From positions 1 through 62,306 of the forward strand of contig QQVD01000054.1 in assembly GCA_003388555.1 (NCBI GenBank): a DNA stretch of 62,306 nt, in the 5' to 3' direction. The position numbers were made by a program, and so were the translations under genes. This document shows positions 1-8,502 of this stretch, one piece after another. Position 1 is the first letter of the stretch. Every line of letters starts with the position of its first letter. The notes below the pieces were generated by a model that saw only the letters and a list, made by a program, of their open reading frames with translations, searched no databases and had not been told where the DNA came from. Source of the DNA: Acidobacteriota bacterium (GTDB lineage Bacteria; Acidobacteriota; Thermoanaerobaculia; Multivoradales; Multivoraceae).

Positions 1-56
1 ACGTGCCGCAGCCACCTCCGGGCCCGGTCGGCCGGGGGCGACCTCGCGCCGGCCGC

Positions 57-794
57 TCACGCCGCCAAGGCTCCGCGGCGGCGATCGTGCCGCAGCGCGA
101 TCCACCACTCGACCAGCACCAGGTTGGGCACCCAGGAGAGCCAGGCGACCACCTGGTAGGTGGCCTCGAAGCCGTGGCCGGACGCCATGAAGACCCCGAT
201 CCACAGCCTCAGGGTGACGGCGCCGAAGGTCAGGGCGAAGCTGCGCAGCATCCACTCGCGGTGCACGTCGAAGCGGCGCGCCCGCGCGTGCAGCACGGCG
301 AGGCCCGTCGCCACCAGCCAGAGCACCGCCAGGGTGCCGAACCCGACGTGGGTCACCAGGCCACCGAAGCTGGTCGGCGCGAGCAGCAGGCTGGCGGCAC
401 CGGCGATCAGGATGCTGACCGCGTAGACGTAGCCCAGAACGCGGTGCAGTCGCGGCCGGCGCGCCCGCAGCCAGCTCAGGAACTGGAACGGTCCGACGGC
501 GAGGGCGATCGGACCGAAGACGAAGTGGGCCGCGAAACGCAGCCAGCTCTCACGCAGGAGACCATGGAAGTGCAGCTCCGAGGGCACCGCCTCGGGCCGC
601 GTCGCTCCCGGGTAGAGCACGTCCGCGTCGACCAGCAGGAAGCGCCAGCTCCACACCGCCATGGCCAGCGACAGCACCGCGACCAGTGCCCAGCCGAAGC
701 GGCGCAGGAGCAGCGTCCACCGCCGCCGCGAGCCGAGGCTACGGGTGGTCGCCGAATCCGACTGCGTCTCGCTGGAGAGCGTCTGCTGAAGCAT
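57..794 (-). CDS. DUF2306 family integral membrane protein
   Basis: A 245-residue polytopic membrane protein with about six hydrophobic helices (roughly residues 32-55, 85-107, 118-138, 145-168, 184-204 and 210-232). Two short motifs place it in the DUF2306 (YozB-like) family: HRVLGYVY between helices 2 and 3, and HREWMLRSFALTF before helix 5. Such proteins are inner-membrane proteins of unknown function; the paired histidines hint at cofactor or metal binding, which is an inference. The ATG at 794 has no Shine-Dalgarno, but a TACGCT -10-like hexamer lies 10 nt upstream, so the transcript may be leaderless. It is transcribed away from the small membrane protein gene at 986. Confidence 0.85.
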   Translation of the reverse strand: MLQQTLSSETQSDSATTRSLGSRRRWTLLLRRFGWALVAVLSLAMAVWSWRFLLVDADVLYPGATRPEAVPSELHFHGLLRESWLRFAAHFVFGPIALAVGPFQFLSWLRARRPRLHRVLGYVYAVSILIAGAASLLLAPTSFGGLVTHVGFGTLAVLWLVATGLAVLHARARRFDVHREWMLRSFALTFGAVTLRLWIGVFMASGHGFEATYQVVAWLSWVPNLVLVEWWIALRHDRRRGALAA

Positions 795-804
795 CTGAGG
801 TCGA

Positions 805-810
805 AGCGTA
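805..810 (-). promoter_or_regulatory. Candidate -10 element of the DUF2306 gene
   Basis: TACGCT on the minus strand, ending 10 nt before the ATG at 794. No convincing -35 was found. The spacing would put the transcription start within about 3 nt of the start codon. Confidence 0.35.
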
Positions 811-985
811 CACTCTCATGGGTCGCCACGTCGGTCGGCCGACGGCCTCACCGCGCGGGCCCCATGCCGCGACTGGAACAGAGTGTGGCGGCGGACCGTA
901 GGTGGGAGTGCACCGAGGCCCACAGGCCAGAAAGTGCCCCGAGCGAGCCAACGGGACCGCGCGCCGCTGCCAAGGAGATCCCCGC

Positions 986-1210
986 ATGAAGACCCTCAGA
1001 GCCCTCAAGTTCCTCTTCGTCGGACCGATGGTGCTGCTGCTCCTGGTGGCGATCAACTGGCTGACCACGCCCGGCGACTGGTGGGTGCAGTGGGCCGCTC
1101 TCGGCATCGGGATCGCCTGGGTGGTCAGCTTCTTCCGCGTGCTCACCGCGCTGATCGTCGCCGGCGGCATCGCCGGCTTCCTGGCCATGCTGCGCCAGCG
1201 GTCGGGCTGA
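986..1210 (+). CDS. Small two-helix membrane protein, unknown function
   Basis: A 74-residue protein that is almost entirely two hydrophobic helices (about residues 8-26 and 32-66), with a basic N-terminus (MKTLRALKF) and a basic C-terminal end (MLRQRSG). The ATG is preceded by AAGGAG (972-977) at 8 nt spacing, a strong ribosome site that supports this short gene. I recognise no family. It lies between the divergent DUF2306 gene and the histidine kinase gene and appears monocistronic, because the kinase has its own promoter. Confidence 0.7.
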   Translation: MKTLRALKFLFVGPMVLLLLVAINWLTTPGDWWVQWAALGIGIAWVVSFFRVLTALIVAGGIAGFLAMLRQRSG

Positions 1211-1237
1211 CGCGGGGCGATCCGGCATCCGCGTGCT

Positions 1238-1266
1238 CCGACAGTCGTCGTCGGGCATGCGACAAT
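1238..1266 (+). promoter_or_regulatory. Promoter of the hybrid histidine kinase
   Basis: A -35 CCGACA (1238-1243), a 17-bp spacer ending in TGC (extended -10), and a -10 GACAAT (1261-1266). A start 7 nt after the -10 falls at the GTG at 1273, so the mRNA is predicted to be leaderless. This is the best-formed promoter in the window. Confidence 0.55.
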
Positions 1267-1272
1267 CCGCTC

Positions 1273-2781
1273 GTGGACAACGGTGCGGGCTGCCCTTCGC
1301 TCGGTTCGGCGCTCGCTCAGCTCGAGGGAATGCCGGTCGGCGAGGCGCTCGAGGATCTCCTCGCCAACGCGCCCTTCGGTCTCTACGTGGACGAGCCGAC
1401 TCGCGGCTGCATCTACGCGAACGAGACGCTGCTGGGCATCTTCGGTGTCGACTGGAACGATTTCGCCGGCTTCGGCTGGGCGCGCTTCGTGCTGCCCGAG
1501 GACGCCGAGCGGCTGCAGACGGCGATCGCCGAGTACGAGGAGGAGCGCAGCGTCATCTCGGTGCGCTATCGGGTGCGCGTCGAATCCGAGGTGCGCTGGG
1601 TGCACGCCCACGTCGAGGCGCTTCTGGGTGACGGCGGTCGTCACGTCGGCAGCCTCGGGGTGGTGCGCGACGTGACGCAGGAGGAGAATCGCCGGCAGAA
1701 CGCCCTCGAGGCACAGAAGCTCGAAGCCATCGGGCAGCTGTCGGCGCGCCTGGCGCACGACTTCAACAACCTGCTGACGGTGATGATCACCGGGGTCGAC
1801 CTCATCACGCCGGAGGTCGGCTCCGACAACGGCCGCGAGCAGATCGCCGCGATCTCGACCGCATTCGCGCAGGCCCGGCACCTCACCGGCCAGCTGCTGA
1901 CGCTGTCGCGCGCCCGACTGACCCCGCTGCAGGCCACGCCGCTCGATCGCGAGCTCGGTGAGCTCTGGCGCCTGCTGACCAGCACCGCGGGGGAGGCGAT
2001 GACGGTCGACCTCCACCTCGGTGCGGCGGGCAGCCACGTCGCCCTCGGCAGCACACAGCTGGCGCAGGTCGCGATCAACCTGGTGAGCAACGCCCGCGAC
2101 GCGATGCAGGGTCAGGGGCGCATCGCGGTGCGCACCTACCGTCCCGAGCCGGCGCGCGCACGCCTGGAGATCGAAGACACCGGTACGGGCATGGGGCCCG
2201 AACAACTCGAGCGGGCCACCGAGCCCTTCTTCACCACCAAGGAGGTGGGCCGCGGATCGGGCCTCGGGCTCACCACCGTCCGGGAGCTGGTCGACATGGC
2301 GGGTGGACACCTGGAGATCGACAGTGCCCCCGGTCGCGGCTGCACCGTGCGCATCGATCTGCCAGAGGTGGGTTCCGACGTCTACGTCGAGAAGCGACGT
2401 GAAGCGACGACCGCACTCGCAGGCAGCGGTGTCGTGCTGCTGGTCGAGGACAACGACGCCCTGCGCCAGTCGGTGGGCTACGCCCTGGCGCTCGCCGGCT
2501 ACTCGGTCGTCGCCGCGGCGAACCTCGCCCAGGGACGGGCGCATCTGCATCGCCATCGCGAGCTCGCGGCGCTGGTCTGCGACGTCCTCCTGCCGGATGG
2601 CAGCGGTACCGAGCTGGTCGCCGAGGCACGGGCGCGCCAGCCGGAGCTGCCGATCGTCACGGTGTCGGGCTTCGCCGGCGAGGACGAGGGCGCGGCGACC
2701 CGGCAGGACCGCCGATCGGCCTTCGTCGCCAAGCCCTTCAGGCCGCGCGAGATCCTCGAGGCGATCCTGCGCCTGCAGTGA
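1273..2781 (+). CDS. Hybrid sensor histidine kinase (PAS-HisKA-HATPase-REC)
   Basis: About 502 residues with no membrane segment, so a cytoplasmic sensor. Order: PAS domain (about 25-135), dimerisation helix with the phospho-acceptor His162 in LAHDFNNLL, an HATPase domain with N box NLVSNARDAM, G1 DTGTGM and G2 GSGLGL, then a C-terminal receiver starting VLLVEDND with phospho-acceptor Asp437 (CDVLLPDGSG) and Lys487 (VAKPF). The reading frame is open upstream; GTG at 1273 is chosen because a promoter positions transcription exactly there, with ATG at 1330 as the alternative. No separate response regulator or output gene is adjacent, so it is an orphan kinase with an unknown signal. Confidence 0.9.
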   Translation: MDNGAGCPSLGSALAQLEGMPVGEALEDLLANAPFGLYVDEPTRGCIYANETLLGIFGVDWNDFAGFGWARFVLPEDAERLQTAIAEYEEERSVISVRYRVRVESEVRWVHAHVEALLGDGGRHVGSLGVVRDVTQEENRRQNALEAQKLEAIGQLSARLAHDFNNLLTVMITGVDLITPEVGSDNGREQIAAISTAFAQARHLTGQLLTLSRARLTPLQATPLDRELGELWRLLTSTAGEAMTVDLHLGAAGSHVALGSTQLAQVAINLVSNARDAMQGQGRIAVRTYRPEPARARLEIEDTGTGMGPEQLERATEPFFTTKEVGRGSGLGLTTVRELVDMAGGHLEIDSAPGRGCTVRIDLPEVGSDVYVEKRREATTALAGSGVVLLVEDNDALRQSVGYALALAGYSVVAAANLAQGRAHLHRHRELAALVCDVLLPDGSGTELVAEARARQPELPIVTVSGFAGEDEGAATRQDRRSAFVAKPFRPREILEAILRLQ

Positions 2782-2814
2782 CTACCGTCGAGGCGTCGGC
2801 CGGCGAGCGTCCGA

Positions 2815-4326
2815 TCACTGCTCCGCGGGGGTCTCGGCCGGCGGCATCGAGAAGTGGCCCTCGGCGAACGAGACTCCGGTCTCCACCGCCTCGAGCTCGA
2901 CGGTGGCCACCGGAGCGCCACCCGAGTTCAGAGTGATCGACCTCGGCACCATCAGCCCCGCCTGCTCGGCGTAGAGGGTCAGCAGGGCGTCGATCTGCTG
3001 CTGGGTGCCCATGAACTCGGCGTCGAGACTGAATCGGCGTTCGAGGAAGTCCTCGCCGCCGAGGAAGGCGCGGCGCACCTGCTCGCCCTGCTTCATCTCG
3101 ATGGCGTAGGTCTCGTCGCGGCCGACCGTCTCCACGCCGGTCAGCGACAGGGCCCAGCCGTCGGCCTGGGCCTGCTCGAGGATGCCCCAGAGGAAGCCGC
3201 CGAAGAGCTCGATCAGGTCGGCCGCCTCGGCGGAGAGAGCCTCCGGCGTGGTGATCGCCTGCAGCGGCGAGACGGTCCAGGCCTGTTCGCCGTCGTAGGC
3301 CAGGATCATCTTCGAGCCGGCCATGTCGGCCTCGAGCCGGCTCTTGCCGGGCTTGGCCAGCGAGATCACCAGCGGGATGTTGAGCCCCATGAAGCCCAGC
3401 TTGCCGGTGGCGCGCACCGTCTGCACCCCCTCGGCGCCGCCGCGCGCGGCGAAGTGCCTCTCGAGGATCTGGTCGAGGCTCAGCGAGGCGTCGGCGGTCT
3501 GGCCCGGCATGTAGAAGATCTCGGGGTCGACATCGACGTCGAGCTCGGTGCGGGTGAACTCGAGCTCGGCCCGACCCATCGCCGAGTTGATCACCTGCCG
3601 CTTCGGCACCTTGAGGCCGCCGACCTCGGCGTACTCGACGAAATCGACGGTGACCTCGACCGGCCCCATGCCCTGGTCGGCCGTCTGCACGGTGCGCCTG
3701 AGCAGATGGTCTTCGACGCCGATGTAGAAGGTCTGCTGGCCGCCGCCCTGCAGCGTCGCCTCGATGACATGGGCCTTGCCGAGCGGCGCGCCGAGGTCGA
3801 CCACATCACCGAGCTCGAGCTTCGCCCGCTTGCGCTTCCAGTCGACCAGCACGCCGTCGAAGTCGGCCTGCAGGATGGTGGTCGCGGCGAGGCCCTCGGG
3901 CAGCGGCGCCGGCTTGCTGCTGCCGGTCATCGGATTGACGCCCCAGGCCACCGCGCCGTCGTACGCCTGGATCGACTGCATGCCCTGCATCGACATCTGC
4001 TGGCGGTAGAAGGTGGGGCGCTGACGCCAGATCTCGAACCCCAGCTCCATGCCCTGCGCCTTCGCCACCCCTTCGACGTGCATCGTGTCGACCGCGCGCA
4101 GCACCTCGAGACCACCGCGGGCCTCGTAGTGCCGGGCGAGCAGGTCGGCAAGGGGATCAGCCGCGCCTCCGGCAGTCTCCTGTGCGGCGGCGCCGGCGGA
4201 GACGACGGCGACGAATGTGACGACGGCGAGGAACGCGACCAGGGCACGCGAGCCTCGGCGGGAGGCTCGCGGCGACACGGCGATCGCGGAATGGCACGAC
4301 GGCTCGGCGGAGAGGGCACGGTTCAC
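2815..4326 (-). CDS. Exported protein with two tandem LolA-like domains
   Basis: 503 residues with an N-terminal signal peptide (hydrophobic stretch about 28-46, then AGAAAQE). The mature protein consists of two related halves: each begins with an (I/L)L.RH(Y/F).ARGG motif (about residues 63 and 287), has an AYDG...AW segment about 70 residues later, and ends in a beta-rich stretch. This is the layout of outer-membrane lipoprotein-sorting (LolA/DUF4292-like) folds, so a periplasmic lipid- or lipoprotein-binding role is inferred. The start is GTG with GGAAGAG 5-11 nt upstream. It lies tail to tail with the kinase, with only about 30 bp between. Confidence 0.75.
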   Translation of the reverse strand: MNRALSAEPSCHSAIAVSPRASRRGSRALVAFLAVVTFVAVVSAGAAAQETAGGAADPLADLLARHYEARGGLEVLRAVDTMHVEGVAKAQGMELGFEIWRQRPTFYRQQMSMQGMQSIQAYDGAVAWGVNPMTGSSKPAPLPEGLAATTILQADFDGVLVDWKRKRAKLELGDVVDLGAPLGKAHVIEATLQGGGQQTFYIGVEDHLLRRTVQTADQGMGPVEVTVDFVEYAEVGGLKVPKRQVINSAMGRAELEFTRTELDVDVDPEIFYMPGQTADASLSLDQILERHFAARGGAEGVQTVRATGKLGFMGLNIPLVISLAKPGKSRLEADMAGSKMILAYDGEQAWTVSPLQAITTPEALSAEAADLIELFGGFLWGILEQAQADGWALSLTGVETVGRDETYAIEMKQGEQVRRAFLGGEDFLERRFSLDAEFMGTQQQIDALLTLYAEQAGLMVPRSITLNSGGAPVATVELEAVETGVSFAEGHFSMPPAETPAEQ

Positions 4327-4644
4327 GGGGCTCTTCCTTTCTCGCTGGCCCCTTGGTCGGTGCAGGAACCAGATCGGCGGAGACCGAGGAGCGCCGGCGG
4401 CGCTCGTCAGGTCCGGTTGAATCCGGCAAGGCTATCGCGCCGCCGGTCCTCACGCCGAGCCCGGAAAGCGAGAAGAGAACCGCCCGCCAGGCCGGCGATC
4501 GGCAGCAGGGGCCAGATCGCCGCTCGCGACGACCACGGCGATCGTGCCGCGAACGGGCACGCTACAGTTGCCCGGCCGCGACCCGGTCGCCCCCAGAGTC
4601 TCGCGCCAACGATGCCTGCCGAAGAGGCGGGCCGAGAGGTCCCA

Positions 4645-4881
4645 GTGATCCAGCTCTACTACGACCCCAGATGCCCCTTCTGCCAGCACGTGCTGCAGTA
4701 CCTCGAGGACAACGAGATCCCGTTCGAGCCGAAGATCATCTCGCTCTCCGCCGACTCGCCCACCAAGCGCGAGCTGGTGCGGCTCGGCGGCAAGGCCCAG
4801 GTGCCTTTCCTGGTCGACCCCGAGAACGGGGTCGAGATGTACGAGAGCGGCGACATCGTCGCCTACCTCGAACGGCTCTGA
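4645..4881 (+). CDS. Glutaredoxin-like protein
   Basis: A 78-residue thioredoxin-fold protein. It opens with a beta strand and the redox motif CPFC (YDPRCPFCQHVLQYL), has the cis-proline TxVP-type segment as KAQVPFLVD, and ends with the glutathione-site pattern YESGDIVAYLERL. These are the standard glutaredoxin landmarks, so it should reduce disulfides with glutathione in the cytoplasm. GTG at 4645 is preferred because GAGAGGT lies 4-10 nt upstream; an in-frame ATG at 4612 has no ribosome site. A second glutaredoxin lies at 59327. The genes for making and recycling glutathione are in this window. Confidence 0.8.
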   Translation: MIQLYYDPRCPFCQHVLQYLEDNEIPFEPKIISLSADSPTKRELVRLGGKAQVPFLVDPENGVEMYESGDIVAYLERL

Positions 4882-4972
4882 GAGGCCTCGGCGCTCGGAA
4901 ACAGCGGCCCCGACGGGCCGGCTCGATCTCTCTGACCGAGCTGGTTGCACCGGCGCGGACCCGGATGCGAAC

Positions 4973-6058
4973 ATGCCGTCCGCGATGAGCACCTCTCGAG
5001 CCAGCGCAACGCAGCCTGCGGCGCCCGGTCCCGGCGCCGTGCCCGAGGCCGCGGAAGCTCCGGCGCTCGAGATCCGCGGGCTGGCGAAGACCTACCAACG
5101 CAAGGGCTCGGCCGAGAAGGTCGAGGCGCTCAAGGGGATCGACCTCGAGGTCCGCGAAGGGGAGTTCTACGGCCTGCTCGGGCCGAACGGCGCCGGCAAG
5201 TCGACCTGCATCGGCATCGTCACCACCCTGGTGCGCAAGAGCGCCGGCAAGGTGCGGGTCTTCGGCGTCGACCTCGACACCGACCCCACCGCCCTCAAGC
5301 GGCTGATCGGCCTGGTGCCGCAGGAGATGAACTTCAACCAGTTCGAGAAGCCGCTGCAGATCGTCGCCCAGCAGGCCGGCTACTACGGCATCCCCTGGAA
5401 GCTGGCCAAGGACCGCGCCCTCGAGTGCCTCGACCTGATGGGCCTGCTGGGCAAGAAGGACCAGGTGTCGCGCTCGCTCTCCGGCGGCATGAAGAGGCGC
5501 CTGATGATCGCTCGCGCCCTGGTCCACCAGCCGCGGCTCCTGATCCTCGACGAACCGACGGCCGGGGTCGACATCGAGCTCCGCCGCGCCACCTGGGAAC
5601 TGCTCGAGAAGGTGAACCGGCAGGGGACCACGATCATCCTCACCACCCACTACCTCGAGGAGGCCGAGGCTCTCTGTCGTCGCATCGCGATCATCGACCA
5701 CGGCCTCATCGTCGAGAACACCGACACCCGCACCCTGCTCGCCAAGCTCGCGACCGAGACCTTCGTGCTCGACCTCGCGACGAGCGTCGCCGAGGCACCG
5801 CGACTCGACGGGTTCCGCTGCCGCCTCAGGAGCGACGGCTCGCTGGAGGTCGATGTCGAGCGGGGCCAGACCCTCAACGCCCTGTTCGACCAGCTCGGCG
5901 GCCGCGGCCACCAGGTGGTGAGCATGCGCAACAAGGCCAACCGCCTCGAGGAGCTCTTCGTGCGCATGACCGAGGAGTCGCGGCGGGCGGCGGGAGGTCA
6001 GGACGACACCGCACCGCCTCTTGCCGAAGGCGCCAGCGAAGGAGACTCCCCCTCGTGA
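4973..6058 (+). CDS. ABC-2 exporter ATP-binding protein (YadG-like)
   Basis: 361 residues with a complete ABC ATPase core: Walker A GPNGAGKST (from residue 70), Q-loop GLVPQE, signature LSGGMKRRL (about 169), Walker B LLILDEPTAG (Asp193) and H-switch His226. The 120-residue C-terminal extension resembles that of drug/polysaccharide ABC-2 exporters such as YadG. Its stop overlaps the GTG of the permease gene (GTGA), so the two are translationally coupled and form one transporter. The substrate is not evident. The start may be ATG at 4973 or 4985; neither has a clear ribosome site. Confidence 0.9.
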   Translation: MPSAMSTSRASATQPAAPGPGAVPEAAEAPALEIRGLAKTYQRKGSAEKVEALKGIDLEVREGEFYGLLGPNGAGKSTCIGIVTTLVRKSAGKVRVFGVDLDTDPTALKRLIGLVPQEMNFNQFEKPLQIVAQQAGYYGIPWKLAKDRALECLDLMGLLGKKDQVSRSLSGGMKRRLMIARALVHQPRLLILDEPTAGVDIELRRATWELLEKVNRQGTTIILTTHYLEEAEALCRRIAIIDHGLIVENTDTRTLLAKLATETFVLDLATSVAEAPRLDGFRCRLRSDGSLEVDVERGQTLNALFDQLGGRGHQVVSMRNKANRLEELFVRMTEESRRAAGGQDDTAPPLAEGASEGDSPS

Positions 6059-6837
6059 GCTCGGTGCGGCCCGCCGAGGCCTGGGTCGGCTTCGTCACCA
6101 CGGTGCGCAAGGAGGTCGTCCGTATCCTGCGCATCTGGGCGCAGACGATCCTGCCGCCGGTGATCACCACCACGCTGTACTTCATCATCTTCGGTCCGAT
6201 ACTCGGCGATCGCATCGGTCAGATGGAGGGAGTCACCTACCTGCAGTACGTGACCCCGGGACTGATCATGATGGCGGTGATCACCAACTCCTACCAGAAC
6301 GTCGTGTCCTCGTTCTTCGGCGCCAAGTTCCAGAGCCACGTCGAGGAGATGCTCGTCTCGCCGATGCCGGACTCGGCGATCCTCTTCGGCTACGCCATCG
6401 GCGGCGTCTTCCGGGGCCTGCTCGTCGGGCTGATGGTGTCGCTCACCAGCCTCTTCTTCGCCGCTCTTCCGGTCGCCCATCCCATGCTGACGATCGCCGT
6501 CGCAGTGCTGACCTCGGTGGCCTTCTCGTTCGGCGGCTTCATCAACGCGCTGCTGGCGCGCAACTTCGACGACGTCGCCATCGTGCCGACCTTCGTGCTG
6601 ACGCCGCTGACCATGCTGGGCGGCGTCTTCTACTCGGTCAGCCTGCTGCCGGAACCCTGGCGCAGCGTCTCCTTCGCCAACCCGATCCTCTACATGGTCA
6701 ACGCGTTCCGCTACGGCATCCTGGGCGACTCGGACATCGCGATCGGGCTGTCGCTGCTGATCCTCTCGGGCTTCATCGTGCTCTTCTACGTCGCTGCGCT
6801 GCTGCTGCTCAAGCGCGGCACAGGGCTGCGCGCCTAG
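6055..6837 (+). CDS. ABC-2 type permease (YadH-like)
   Basis: 260 residues with six membrane helices and the ABC-2 permease pattern: an N-terminal cytoplasmic amphipathic segment (VRKEVVRILRIW), helix 1 TILPPVITTTLYFIIFG, the conserved YLQYVTPGLIMMAV region, and the FLTPLTMLGGVFY-type loop here as VLTPLTMLGGVFYSV. This is the membrane half of the exporter whose ATPase precedes it. The GTG start overlaps the ATPase stop and is served by AAGGAG at 6039-6044. The pair is probably a homodimeric exporter (2+2). Confidence 0.9.
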   Translation: MSSVRPAEAWVGFVTTVRKEVVRILRIWAQTILPPVITTTLYFIIFGPILGDRIGQMEGVTYLQYVTPGLIMMAVITNSYQNVVSSFFGAKFQSHVEEMLVSPMPDSAILFGYAIGGVFRGLLVGLMVSLTSLFFAALPVAHPMLTIAVAVLTSVAFSFGGFINALLARNFDDVAIVPTFVLTPLTMLGGVFYSVSLLPEPWRSVSFANPILYMVNAFRYGILGDSDIAIGLSLLILSGFIVLFYVAALLLLKRGTGLRA

Positions 6838-6958
6838 CGCCGCCTCGACAGCAGTCCGGTCGCGGCCAGCTGCCGTAGACTCGTTGCCGCCACCGTGCTC
6901 GGCCCGAGGAAATCGGGCGACATCGGGCGACACCGGGCGGAGTCGACGAGGCGAATCG

Positions 6959-8131
6959 ATGAGCGACGACATTGAGCGATCTCCCCTGCTGCTCACCAAG
7001 GGCCTCGAGGAAGAGGTCTACACCGGCACCCGCGACGGCGAGGTGGTCGGCATGTCGCATCGCGTCGCCGCCGATCTGCCCGGCTTCGCCACCGAGCCCG
7101 ACAGTCGCAACGTCGAGTTCACCACCGCGCCCTACCGCAGCTACGAGATCCTCGTCGACCGGCTGATGACCAAACGCTGCCGGCTGCGCAACTACCTCAA
7201 GGATCAGGGCGACTACACCCTGATCCCCGGCAGCACGCTGTCGCTGGCCGGCAGCGAGGACTTCCAGATCTCGAACCCGCAGAATCCCTACTACCAGCAC
7301 ATCCGCGACCTCTACGGCACCAAGGTCGTCACCGCCAGCACCCACGTCAACATCGGCATCGATGACGCCGAGGAGCTGCTGCGTGCCTACCGGGTGGTGC
7401 GCACCGAAGCGTCGATCTTCCTAGCCCTCTCCGCCTGCTCTCCGTTCCTGCACGGCGAGATCCCGGGCGGCCACTCGATGCGCTGGCTGGTGTTCCCCGA
7501 GACACCGCGCGGTGCTCCCTTCTTCCGCAACCAGCGTCAGTTCGTCGACTGGGTGGAGGCGCAGCTGCGCTCCAAGGTGATGTTCAACCCGCGCCACCTC
7601 TGGTTGTCGATCCGTCCCAACGGGATGGACACGCCCTACGGCATCACCCGCCTCGAGTTGCGCATCTGCGATCGGCTGACACGTCCGCGCATCCTCGCCG
7701 CGGTGGTGGCGCTGCTCGAGGCTCGCGTCTGGCAGGTGCTCGAGGATCCGGCCCTCGATCCGCTGCTGCACCGCGACGAGCAGTGGCTGATCGAGACCTG
7801 CGCCCGCAACGAGCAGGCCGCCGCGCGCGCCTCGCTCGAGTCGCGCCTCGTCGACTGGCGCAGCGGCGCCGAGCGTGACGCCGTCGAGTGGATCCGCGAG
7901 ATCGCCGAGAGCGCTCGCGAGGCCGCAACGGCTCACGGCTTCGAACGCTGGCTCGAGCCGATCGAGGAGATCCTCGCCGAGGGCAATCTCGCCCAACAGT
8001 GGCTGCGCGAGATCGGGCGCGGCAAGACCATCCGCGAGGTCATCGTCGGCGCCATCGAGGAGCTCAACCGGATCGACGCCGAGTATCACCCCGACTGCCC
8101 GTCGCCGGTCGAGTTTATGCCCGTGGGCTGA
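6959..8131 (+). CDS. gshA: Glutamate-cysteine ligase, cyanobacterial type (GCS2 family)
   Basis: 390 residues. It makes gamma-glutamylcysteine from glutamate and cysteine with ATP, the first step of glutathione synthesis. Recalled cyanobacterial GshA proteins share its landmarks almost word for word: GLEEEVYTGT near the N-terminus, EPDSRNVE.TT, GDYTLIPGSTLSL, YGTKVVTAS.H(V/I)NIGI, RHLW.S(I/V)RPNG and RLELRICD. It is therefore the GCS2/cyanobacterial class and not the E. coli class. The ATG is supported by GAGG at 6948-6951. The partner gshB is 8 kb downstream. The last codons (MPVG-stop) recur in degenerate form 165 bp downstream. Confidence 0.9.
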   Translation: MSDDIERSPLLLTKGLEEEVYTGTRDGEVVGMSHRVAADLPGFATEPDSRNVEFTTAPYRSYEILVDRLMTKRCRLRNYLKDQGDYTLIPGSTLSLAGSEDFQISNPQNPYYQHIRDLYGTKVVTASTHVNIGIDDAEELLRAYRVVRTEASIFLALSACSPFLHGEIPGGHSMRWLVFPETPRGAPFFRNQRQFVDWVEAQLRSKVMFNPRHLWLSIRPNGMDTPYGITRLELRICDRLTRPRILAAVVALLEARVWQVLEDPALDPLLHRDEQWLIETCARNEQAAARASLESRLVDWRSGAERDAVEWIREIAESAREAATAHGFERWLEPIEEILAEGNLAQQWLREIGRGKTIREVIVGAIEELNRIDAEYHPDCPSPVEFMPVG

Positions 8132-8400
8132 GGCTCTTCGGCTTCTGTTCGCTGTAGCCGCTGCAAGGTCAGAGCTCTCGCTGTTGCGACGCGTTGCATA
8201 GCCCTACGCCGCAGGTTCTGACTCGTCGACTCCACGCGACGGCGCGCTCCGGTCGACATCGCTCGAGGCGACGTGCGGGTCATGCCTGTCGGTTGAGGCT
8301 CTTCCCGCGCAGTCGGAATGGCCCGGCACCAGGTGACCGCCGATTCGCACCGTGCTGCATAGCCCGCACCAGCGATCCCTGACCACGACACCTCATTCGT
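8112..8400. repeat. Degenerate tandem duplication covering the gshA 3' end
   Basis: Two imperfect copies about 161-165 bp apart. Copy A starts near 8112 and copy B near 8277. Shared blocks are ATGCC.GT.GG.TGAGGCTCTTC (8117 and 8282), AGGT, and TGCATAGCCC (8195 and 8356). In both copies the first block reads as codons M-P-V-G-stop, with every codon after Met changed synonymously. The shared blocks are separated by diverged sequence. Confidence 0.55.
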
Positions 8401-8502
8401 TGCGCTTGCAGAGAGCGATAGATAGAGAGAGGGCATTCGCCTTCTGAACGTGGAAACAGCTCACCCTCGCCGGAGCGGTCGGTGAACGTCCGGCGAGTGC
8501 CG
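8132..8502. other. Intergenic region between gshA and the CSLREA protein gene
   Basis: 371 bp between two convergent genes. Apart from the degenerate duplication described for 8112-8400 I see no convincing gene, tRNA or classic terminator. Short open frames here have no ribosome sites and contain the repeated blocks, so they are not called. Confidence 0.5.

Noticed and set aside
739-2556. 605-codon minus-strand frame opposite the hybrid kinase
   Set aside because: Antisense shadow; the plus strand carries an intact kinase and receiver with all motifs.
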